Shown piece by piece: positions 50,101 to 62,100 of a stretch of DNA of 64,000 nucleotides; position 1 is the first letter of the stretch, and every line of letters starts with the position of its first letter. The notes beneath the pieces are model-generated. The model saw nothing but the letters and a program-made list of their open reading frames with translations. It searched no databases and had not been told where the DNA came from. The translations under genes and the position numbers were made by a program. This DNA comes from Acanthopleura granulata (lineage: Eukaryota > Mollusca > Polyplacophora > Chitonida > Chitonidae): contig JABBOT010000002.1 in assembly GCA_016165875.1 (NCBI GenBank), forward strand, positions 39,999,073 to 40,063,072, written 5' to 3'.

Positions 50101-53100
50101 TTTATACAATTTACTATATACAGTGTGAATCAACAGTGTGGGCTTGCCACCACTACGGGCTGTCTTAAGTACTGGTGATGTACATATGAAGATGAATCGG
50201 TTATATAGTGTGCTGATCGGTTATATAGTGTGCTGATGTGCTGATCGGTTATATAGTGTGCTGATCGGTTATATAGTGTGCTGATGTGCTGATCGGTTAT
50301 ATAGTGTGCTGATCGGTTATATAGTGTGCTGATGTGCTGATCGGTTATATAGTGTGCTGATCGGTTATATAGTGTGCTGATGTGCTGATCGGTTATATAG
50401 TGTGCTGATCTGTTATATAGTGTGCTGATCGGTTATATAGTGTGCTGATGTGCTGATCGGTTATATAGTGTGCTGATCGGTTATATATAGTGTGCTGATC
50501 GGTTATATAGTGTGCTGATCGGTTATATAGTGTGCTGATGTGCTGATCGGTTATATAGTGTGCTGATCGGTTATATAGTGTGCTGATCATGAATCAGATG
50601 AGCATAAACCAGTTTCATATATACACTTCTTACACGTTAACACTTTCTCACTGGTTCATCCTGTGTGTACTGCCTATGTGACAAATCACCACACAGACAG
50701 ATGCAGCTCTTGTAATGCCAGGCCAACATACAGTGCCATGTGATTTTAATGTCATCATGTATATCAAACCTGTTGGGTAATTCTAACATGAAAACAACTG
50801 TTATGTTTTCCCAAATATTTCAAGGACACTGTCAAATCCACAAAGGATGTTGCAGAAAAGACTTGTAGTGACAACCATAAACACAACTAGCTGCCCATGC
50901 AGTAGTAATCACAACAACTACCTCAGAACTACAAGTAGTTGTTACAAAATCATACCATTTCACAGCTACACAATTTGTACACATACATATCATTATACCT
51001 ATTTGCATCAAATCTGAATATGTACATGGTGCTGTGCCATCCTGTGAATTCAACTTTTTATATCTTGTAGTTGCAGTTAATATTGACACAATATGTGGAG
51101 TGCATTTTAAAAGCAAATATGTCTCATTAAAATATTAGATTCGGTTATGAAACTTGAATTTTCCAGTAGGGTATCACCTCACCTTAATACAGACAAACTG
51201 CAAAATCACCTTTGTAAGGTTATTAGAAATAACTGGCAAAATAACTAGTCCTTTACCATATGTGTTTCGTTCAAGACCAGTACAAGGGTTGAGAAAGCGA
51301 GTAAAATGCATGCAAGAACTCACTGAGCTTCCAGTTTCCACACTGAGTATAACAGTATATTCTGACAGGGTTCTGCGTGATGTTTGTGGCATAATGTGTT
51401 GATAATTTAATCTAATTTTATTTCACGAAATAATGTTGATGTAAAATTTGGATCAAACTGGCCATGGTATATTTCTGATCCAAGAACATATAAACGAAAT
51501 GGGTTAACACCGAAGCTAACGCAATATACTTATAAACCTAAACATGAATCATATCAATTTTCAATTTCTAAAGCTTATGCAGAGATTATCATATAATAAA
51601 AATTTTACTTCAGTCTGAAAATGCTTTCTACCGACAGTCTAAATGTAACCATGGCAACGTGTACTTACCCGCCTCTTATCTTCAGATGGAGGACGCTCTT
51701 TGGTTATTGTCCCAAATATCGTCGGCTGAAAATGAATTTCAAAAATATCTATGAAAAAGAACCAGTTTGACAGAAAATTAATAATGGCAAGTTTAGATAC
51801 AAAAAAGTACATGTCAATATAAGGACTCTGGCAAACAGCAGCAGAAGCCATCATGAAAAAATCACAAACCTAAATTACATATAGGCCTGTACACGTATAT
51901 GATACAGATACACCAATGAGCCAGAGCAATATGCCACAGGATCCACAAGCAAAGAATCTCCTCGGACTTGACCAGTACATAAATACAGATTAGAGTGGGC
52001 ACAGCTGGACCCCATGAGGGAAGAGCCATCAATTACTCAAGCCCAGCAATCAGACCAGCTAGTAAACAAATCAGGGGTTGGGCAGATAGCAGGAGATGAA
52101 GTCCGTCTGTTATTGACTTCTAACTGTCATCTCCCCAGACCCGACAAAATCAATATAGCATATCCTTTAAGGCCAATAGCTTACTGTCAATGGCAGGATT
52201 AAGTGATCAGGAATTTTTCAATTCAAAGTTGAAATCATAAAGTGTACATGTGCATTTTACAGATGCTGGAAAATACGCATAGATTTTTACAAAAACTGAC
52301 TATCTGAGAGGTAATTTTGTTGGGCGGAATGTTTGTGGTCATACACACAACAAACTCACATTTTTAAACACATTATACAAAAATCTAATAATCCATGCAG
52401 TCTCAGCACTGAGATTACGATGTGTAAGTAAAATTAAAATCAAATCCAAAAATCAAGTAAAATGCATTAAGCACAAAACTGGAAAAAAACAGCACTGATG
52501 GACAGAAATCATTTTCAAAATACAAGCAGAAAATTATCCAGAATGCTTAAGAACATGTAACAAACCTGTTTAGCGATGAAGTCAGCACTAGTTTCCATGC
52601 CGTACGTAGTAAACAGAACAGGAAAATGTCACATTGGTATCAAGGATGTATTTACCCTGTGCCTATGTCCTTACATCACGAATGCACGATGCTATCACCA
52701 GGGATACGCAAACTGTACACATCAACACGCACCCACAGTGCAGCTATAGTTTGCTTGTAAGGGTTAGCCTTCAAGCTCAACAAGACCTTAACAACAACAG
52801 CCAGTTATTTTGGATTCCCTAGGGGTCGCCCCCCCCCCCCCCTCGTCTATATCTACCCCGTGATAGACTGCTGACAGGATTCCAGGCACTGAAGACCACT
52901 GTTAGTCCGTTCTGGTGCCTTGTCTCTTTATTCACAGCCCTGTGTATGTAACATTACAAGAGTAGGCATTCATAGATCCAGCCAGATGTATCAGTCCCAT
53001 ACTGAGCAATCATGGAGATGCTGTTTACCACAAGCACAAAGATTCTCTGTCCATGGAGCAGGCAGAGATTCCCTTACTGCACAACGTGGCTGCAGGCCAA

Positions 53101-56100
53101 TCATAGATTACATTTAGTCATGTTAGTGGGAGTTCTTGGTACATGAGATGAAATCAGGTTCGGCCCTTGGTTCTGATACACATATGTGGATTAAAACAAG
53201 ACAGCTCTGTCAGGCACGATTTGGGCTATCTGTATCCAAACTAAGGGATATATTCTCCAAAAACACCCACTTTAAAGTGACGTAAGTGCATCGGCTCCTT
53301 TCTAGAAATCATAATGCTGTTCTTATTCCTAGTAAGATGAAATAAAATGTCAGACAACAAAGAATTAAAAACATCTGATGTCCACAAAAAAGTTACTTCA
53401 TTCAGCATGCTCGCTGGAAAGACTCAGATTTCTATACATGATAACTGTGGTGTAAATAACATGACTAATAGTACACATTTTTTTTTTCCTTTTCCACAGC
53501 TGTTGGAAGAACTGACCGATCAACCAATGAAGTTACATTTCATTACCAACATACTAGGCAAATTAGGATGTAACAAAGTGGAAATCAATCATGCAATCTC
53601 TTGCATGGCTACATGCAAATGAGTGAGTGAAGATGTGTACATCAGAATGTTGTGTAAGGATAGCTAGGCCTTACCTGAAGTATGGAATTATGAAAATACT
53701 TTCAGAGAACATGGTTGTAACTATTTGCCCTGAGTGTGTAACTCCTAATGTGAATTCTTAAAGACACTGGATCATAAGGGTTATCATCAATGCAGTGTTC
53801 CACTGTGTATCCAGTAGTCCAGACACAGTTAACAGAGTACACATCCATGAATGAGTTGGCCCCCACTGTGGTCAGGTCTGAGGCTACACAGACTTTCCAC
53901 AGGAAGCCAAGGCCGGCCAGGCATGTGCAATTAACAGCCCTAAAGCTAAAGGCTGAAGACTACTCTTCAGTTACCTTGACAGTTTTGCCTCAGGCAGGTA
54001 AATTTGAAATCAAACAGGCTGTATACAGATAGGCTGTGGGGTCAGGACTTATGGCCCTACTGACATGTGATCCTAAAGGCAGGTAATGTACATGCCCACC
54101 AGGAGGGGACAGGTACCCAGGTACATGGGGTAGGATATATTCCTTGGTGGAAAAGAAGGTCTCACATGGAAATGTCACAACACAATGGCAGCCTGGAGAG
54201 CCTGGATGTGCAACAGGTATACAGCTGTCTGAATCACCTCAAGGCCTTCATGCATGTACATATGAAGCCCTGATCTTTTTCATTCACCAGTAAAAATCAA
54301 CGATGCCCTAATTATTTACCTTATTCATTTAAAGCCTGACAACAATTAAGGTATCAAAAAGTATATCAACATGATCAAAGCTAGTTTCTTGGACATCACA
54401 ATTAAAAACTGCTTCATGCGAGCAGGACTGAAGTATCAGTAAATGAAAGACAGATGCATCAAGATTTATTCAAAGAGAATTCGCATAAGTCTGATATTTC
54501 CTTGTAATGGCCTGTTCCTTTCTAATTTGAACCATAACCGCTGATCTCTTGGTCCATTTCTGAACAGATCCATCCTGGTATATGTTGTAATGTTACAGCC
54601 TAAATTACATGGGGGTTTAGAGTTAGAAACAAACTTCCATGGACACTGTATTATGTGAAAACTGAAAATCTGCAACTCACCCGAGATTTGGACGTTTGCT
54701 TGAGGCCAATAGCTGGCTGACTCCGGGATGACTGTGAACAGAAAGCAATTCATTTAAAAAATACGGATACACACTCATTTGAACCAGGAATACGAAAGTC
54801 ACACAGCACTTCTTCACTGAAAGAGAAAAGTAGTCATCTTCTTATGCATATATAATTCATAAAAATAAAACACAGAAATCAAAAATGATAAATTAAGACT
54901 TAAATGTTACTTCGCCATGAAACTAAATTAAAACCTGCACATGTAGTCTGTGAAGCGAATAGAGAGGATTTCTGACAGCCTACCAGCCATGGCATATGAC
55001 TCTGTATCACGGAAATATATCCCCAGGTGAAAACAGCACTCATATAACTTCATCTGCTGCAGAACACATCTAGTAATTCTAACACACCTGATATCTATGT
55101 ACTAAGAGTACTGGTGTAAGAAGTCTACCATACTGTGACTCTTCAACAGCAATATTTCATCACAATACCTAACTCCCAGAAAGACCTGGCTATACATATC
55201 GTACATCTTACATATATGACACACAAGGGAAAGAGAATTAACTAACATAAATACCATCACATAACCTAATCCTTGCAATCAGAGCATACAAGAATGATAA
55301 ATGACATTCCAATTACCTACTGTCCAATATACTTACATCTCCCTACATTACACAGAGGCTTTAATAATGTATTATGTGGTCCAAACTAGCTAATCAGACC
55401 CAGCCCACCTGTTTACAGGTGTCAAAGAATACGCCAGCTATATTAAAAATAAAGCAGCTCAAAGTACATGGACGTCACAGAAACAAACACAGCAATAAGT
55501 GGGCTGTAATCACAGAACAAAGCAAACCAACAGTACAGCACACTTGTTGGTGATAATCTGTCATGAGCTTTTTTCCCCCCGAGATCAACTGTGACTGCCA
55601 GAGACTAACTGATCTTATCCAAATGAGTAATCACCTGTGAGCTTGGTCTCTATATAAATAGAAGTCAATAGACCAATGCATCATATATAACCGCAGATAT
55701 CTATCATCATTTCTGCCCTCATTCATTCACACATCTCAGAATACAGTTCATGTAATGTGACATCCTGCTTCCCAAAGTGAATTGACTTCAAAATGATAGG
55801 ACGGACATGAACACAAGAGTATCTAATAACCCTTAAATATCGTTCTTCTGCGTGATTTCTGCTTCCATGAATTTCATGCCCACATCTCAGTAAATTTTGT
55901 GTGAATCCAACAAAGAAAATATTTTCACACCTCTACACTTACCTGGTGTCTTAATACACTGTTTGTTATCTCGGGAAATAAATCAGGACATGCAGATAAT
56001 TACACACTCTTGTATGGTGTTCAGGGAATTGTACAGGTTATGGTATGATCACAGCTGGGATATTGATTTATTGTTTTGAGGACTGCTCTTTATAATATAA

Positions 56101-59100
56101 ACTATCTATTTCGTGGACAGGAGAGAGAATCCATTTCATTTTCCGCAAAAGTTCCAAGATATGTTTCACCTAACTGACACAATTAAAATGGCCACCTATT
56201 TCCTCAGGGAACCATACAAAAACAGAGTGCAATCAGCATCTGCGGTCTTCTAACCATGCTGAGATCAAATATATGTGTGGCTGGGAAGCCTCAGGCTGCT
56301 GTAGTCAAATCTCCATTTCCCCAGAGGTACGTCAGATCCAATCATCGCTATGTGAAGGCTCTACATGAGTTATACCCTTCTGACAGCTCAAAGATAGCTG
56401 TGGGAAGTCTACAGCTATCTCTCACTGGAATGTTAATTGACCAGGGATGTTATGGACTGCTTGTACAATGTCTGAACATACACAATGCCGGCCAAGCTAC
56501 GCTGAAGGTTACCACGGCCTGGCCTCTCTACCTGTACATGCGACCTATATAATATTGACAGAAGAGAACTGCAGCCAGCAAAACAAGCAGAGACAAGGGT
56601 GGGAATCCTGGGCACTCAAGACATCACACAGCCATGCTAGCACACATAGATTGGCCACACAGCTCAATATAAATTCCTTAACCAGTAATATTAAATCCCT
56701 GCTTGGAGAAGAGCTAACATTCTGTCAGCAACTGATACCCCTGAATCAAATCCACATTTTGGATGGTGATCTGACCCAGGTTACCATACATAATAATGTT
56801 TTTGTCCACCTCCAGTAGTCTCCCCTGAAACATGATCTGCACGCAGATGTATTTCATGCTGTCTGGATGTATGATTTAATATGTCTATCCTATTTCATTT
56901 TAAATAATTTTTGCTTTATAAAAATGTATATAGAAGTTTTGTGGTACAAATTTTTTTCAATAAATCTGTACTTTAATTTGGTGTCTTGACCACTACCATT
57001 TACAGCAGTGTACTGATCAGGATATGGCTGCCTTCTACATACATTAAAGCACTGAATTATTTTATCAGTCAAGCTTAATAAAGTTTCAGGCCAAATTTGT
57101 GTAAACATGTAACAACCCAACTACTTAGCATAAAAATGCAAGATTATTTTGACACCCGAAAAGCAAATACATTGTATTACAAATTTATCACCACTGTTAA
57201 GCAATTTTTCATGTATTATTCAATATATTACAGGCTTTTCCATTTGATTTATTTGTTTATTTGATTGGTGTTTTACGCCGGCTTTCCCATCTGCATGGCA
57301 TTACTGGAATCTCAAAATGCAATTCCTTACTTCATCAAAGCCTTCATTTAATTTGTATGTCATTAACATGTCTGCAGTTTGGTTTACAAATGGAGATGAG
57401 CACACTACAATTGCATCATGCCCACAAGTATTAGAGTCAATGACAAATCCCGGTCCTGACCCTAAAGCGAATTATAGATATGCAAACACTACGCATACTG
57501 TTCAAGAGTCTTACGGGTGCGCCCAGAATCCTCCATTAGGGTAATGACATACCAGGTGGTTCAGCTAAATTACAGGTATTATGAAATTATCCCTTCTGCA
57601 TGCATAATTTTGAACACCTACTCTGGCACATTACAGAAGATCGACTTGCAAATTTTCTGCCGTTGTGTTCAAATTCCTTCAGCACTATGGTTGACAACAA
57701 GCACAGCTTGCCCGGGAATAATAGCTGTGACAGCTGTTTCACATACTTAAACTAACAAAACAAGGTTGATTGCTATCCAAATGGTCTCTGTTTTCCTCTT
57801 GTCATTCGTTATTATATACACATCATTCAAATGGATGGTGCTTTAATTGGTTGAGATTGTGATAATATTTCTTGTTATTATCTTCAAGTGCAAGGACTCA
57901 TACAAACATATACTTCAAACATAGACAACTCATTTAAAAGGAACCACCATGGGCATGATGGAAATATCTTGTACTTAACATAAATCGCTGCTATAAAACC
58001 AGTGAACTATCAAGCACACATACTTGTTATAGGTAGCCCTATTATTGGATTTACTCCTAGTCACATCAATCCAATTACCTCCTACTGCCTAAAGTCATAA
58101 CTACGGTATTAGACAATAAAGATTACATATCATGCTTTAGATGGGATTTTCAGTGAACACTCTAAAAAATTAGAATATGAAATAGGAGTTAATTAATAAA
58201 GAAATAAACTGAATATTTATCTCACTTCCAATTATCATCAGTTAACCATCTGAAAACTGTAGGTAAAACTAGCATTTACACTAAAATGGTCCACATTTAA
58301 ATAAACCTTTTTCTTCAGAGGATACATGCATTATGCTTTCTAGCTTTTTAGAAAGCATTCTCTCCTGAGGGTCTCTATCAACACCAATACACTGTGTTAT
58401 ACATCCACATGAAAATAGCAGGAGCAAACATCAAATCAAATAAAGCACCATGTAAAGCTGTGTTCTTGTGTCCCAGTCACTTGGTTAGAAACCATTATTT
58501 ACAATGTATAGCTGCTTATTGGGAACACCACAGGACTTTGTGCACGAGACACACAAACGACCAGTCTTAAATGCAAAAGTACGATGCATCATCAAGATCT
58601 CTGACAAGCTGAATGAGATAAGTGATCCTTTTTTTTTTTCTGGACGGCTGATTTTTGTGACAGTCTTTTCACCTGGGATCAGCCACTATGGTTACACTCC
58701 TGTTGTCAAGGCAACGGTGTGATCTGGGCAACCAGAGAAAGGCTTTTCTAAAGAACTGAGGAAATGCCTGGGACAGAATGGTACAAATCTCTTCACAGTA
58801 CAACCTTAGTCCTTAGTCAATAGTCCTCATATGATCACAGAGCATTGTCATGAATAAATATCTCATTCGTAGACAACAAAAGGTGCATTCCCAGCCATGG
58901 AAGCATGTGATCTGCACACAGGCTGCGGCCCAGATGTATAAATAACCAGATTCTGTGGATCACTTAAATGCTAAATGGACCCTAATGTGTGGGGTATTCA
59001 TGGACACGATAGCACTGACTGGTTAATCAGTTTGTAGATATATACGATATGCAACTGTTTGTGTAAGCTATAAACTTTTTACAAGGAATAAACAGGTTTT

Positions 59101-62100
59101 GTGTGTATCTGTCAATAATAAGCTTTTCATGAAATGAGACTCATTGTTAAGAATGTTTTTATAGAAATGAAATGTAATCATGAGATTGTTTTTCTTTCAA
59201 AACAGTCTCAACCATCTTTTCAACACTATACTCTTTAAACCTCGTTCAAACCATGCCATTCCAATCTGTCAACTGGTCGAATTTGACTAATCAAATAAAA
59301 TTATGACAAAAAGTATTTCATATGTCTTGTAGAATTTGATGAAGTGCACTGTATGAGCTTGGTTTATGAAATAGAGCACGTCCTGTGTACACATGGCTAA
59401 TGGATTTAGGAAAGTCGATACGACGTATTGCACCAAGTGAGTTTCACGGTGCACCCTTAAGATCCATGGGAGAATTTCTGTACACACTGTATTTGATTGT
59501 TCAAGACACCACATACAGAAATCAGTCTGTCTTGAGGAGAAAATTAACTAACACAAAGTCTTCAGTAATTTACATTCCTCCTTCTGCCCAGCTGCATGCA
59601 TTAATTCTGAGAAGGTAAATAATAAATAATGTCAATCCAGAAAACAGATGTGTGTATCAGCAATTTGAATTAATAGACATACAGGTCATATCAACAAGGT
59701 TACAAATACACAGGAGCATACAAAATAAATCTGATTGATAGGTCAGGAAGAATACAGCCTTTGTCCTTCATACTTCTTTAACTGTTGAGCATCCAGTCAC
59801 AACAATGGATCATGAATTGCATTACTGCCATGAAACCACTGTTAGTGACAAGAAATGTTATCAGGAGGAAAAAACTTTTTCTTCAAATATTAAGAGTCTT
59901 TTCTGTCATTACACATGCCCAAGAAATCATGGTGGCAAAAACTGTGGGAACTTGCTATAAAGTGGTATTAGCAGGTGTTGATGTATATTTAGCCTTGCTT
60001 GGACCAGACACATACACATCTTGACACACACTAACTTCGCTCTACAGTCACGATCAACCTGCCACCAAAGACCCTCGATGGCTGAGGTACGTTGCTGAGT
60101 TTGTTTGTCAACATGTAATGCTCTCTGACATCAAAACAATTACAACACATCTGAGCCCCTGTGATCCGCAACAGGTTCTTGCCTCAAGGCTATTGGATAA
60201 AACCAGGAGAACCACTCTCTCGTGTCACACACTATAATGACACATGTACCTGTTCTTTGACGAAATGTTTTCTTGCGACGCTGACAAAAATCCGTTTTAT
60301 ACAACTGTGACGTCAAAGAATTTCTATGAAAATACATGAATAATCATCAGAAATTTCAAATGAATAAATTCTCAATTTCCCAACACTACTAGTTAAACAT
60401 AATTAAGTTGATCAATTAGCCAAAAAAAAAAAAACCTCCAAAAAACAAATAAACAAACAAACAAAAATACAACACAAAAGTACAAACTGTATTTGAACAA
60501 ATTCCATAAACTAATACTAGATAGAGAGAAAAAGAAAACGTGATTCAAGGCATTGCATTGCTTTCATCAACTCACCAAATCCAATGCATATTTTTTGTCA
60601 AAGTAACTGGAATTTGAACTGGAGTTATATCTTGCTTAATTGCATTTGCCCCTTACAGGCTAACTGATGAAATAATACACGCACAAGTTCAGGCTTACAA
60701 GCAGACGTGTTCAACAACACTTAATTCTGGGCAGCATTTCTCCAGTAGGCCGACATTTGCAGAAAATCTTCACAAAGAATGTGAAAATAAAACCCTTGAC
60801 AATTAAATGTCAGCATACCTTTAATGAATGAATATCAAATGTTTCGCATAATTTTCCATTTGTCATTTGTAAGAGATTCTTTTTTTGGTTATCACCATAA
60901 GTCTTCAACTTTTGACATGTTTGCAAGATGTTTTTAAGCCTATTCTGAGAGCATTATTCTGTGCAGACCTACAGAATTTATTTTTTTGAAGGCATGAAAC
61001 TGGCCAATTAACCGATGTAGTTTTCTCTTCAAAATCAAATAAAAAGGTGTAAAGAAAGTTACTCTTTTATATTTGAAAAGGTTGAAGGCTAAGGGTACAT
61101 TTTGCCACTGTGTTTATTGCAGGGCAGCTTTTCATCAGAACGTACATTTCCTGCTACGTGTGTTCAGGTTGTTTTTAACCCTGAATAAACACGTAGGTAA
61201 AGAGGTGCCATCCGGGTCAGTGTACGGCGTGACCACCAGTTGATTAGCTGGCAGACAGTAAAGGTGACATCCCCACAGGTAGATGCTTGGAGCACGATCT
61301 GGTGCACACCACACTACAGAATGGCCCCCCATGATAACTCCACTGTACCAGTACACATAGTTAAGTACACATTTAGAATCTATCAGAACAAGTCATAAAT
61401 CATAAGGTAGATAACCTCAATGTTTTCACACTTCAGCGACTTCTCAAAATCATAAATCATCTGTATAAAGTTCTACATTCGGATAAAGCCTCAAAAGTGA
61501 TCACCAAGACAAAACCGGTTCTTACATGTGTAGCTTTACTTTATCAGCTAAGGTGAGAAACTGATATTTAACATGTGATAAATATCAATGTTACAAATTC
61601 AACGAGTTTAGAAAACAAAAGATTCAGTTGTTCGATAATTCAACATATGTTGTATTTACAGTTTTTAATTTTTTATCATTAAATACGAATCAGAATTTCC
61701 ATGTGTATAACAATTCTGCCTGTTTTCTGTCCCGCATTGCTTTTGAGAATTGCAAATTAATTAAACATCTGAAAATCTGAATTCATAAACGAACATTTGT
61801 CTGTGCGACGTAATGTTAACATGTGAACTTGAGATGATGAATAATCAAAATTTTCTCACAATTTAAGCTTTGACTCACTTCAGGAGAACAGCACTGTATT
61901 ATTCTTATGTCAGCTCAACTTCAATTGCTAACTGAAATTTTCCAATTTTATATTGACTACATGGGTCATATTCCACAAAGGTATGGTATTGATTTATGAC
62001 AGCCACAGCAAGACATACTGACTGACTGGGGACACATTATGTATTTGAATGAACTCTTCAGGCCATGCAGCCTCAAACACCTTTTCCCATATACTACACA

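Larger units (their letters stand above)
40579..51668 (-). other. Large intron 3 of the RasGEF1-like gene (about 11 kb)
   Basis: No exon with family resemblance is seen between exons 3 and 4. It contains at least five separate tandem-repeat arrays, listed individually. Frames such as 42,528-42,818 and 49,045-49,320 have no recognisable domain. Unrecognised alternative exons or noncoding RNAs are possible. Confidence 0.5.

Noticed and set aside
50196..50588. CRISPR-like array
   Set aside because: Repeats are contiguous with no unique spacers, and the DNA is from an animal; it is a minisatellite.
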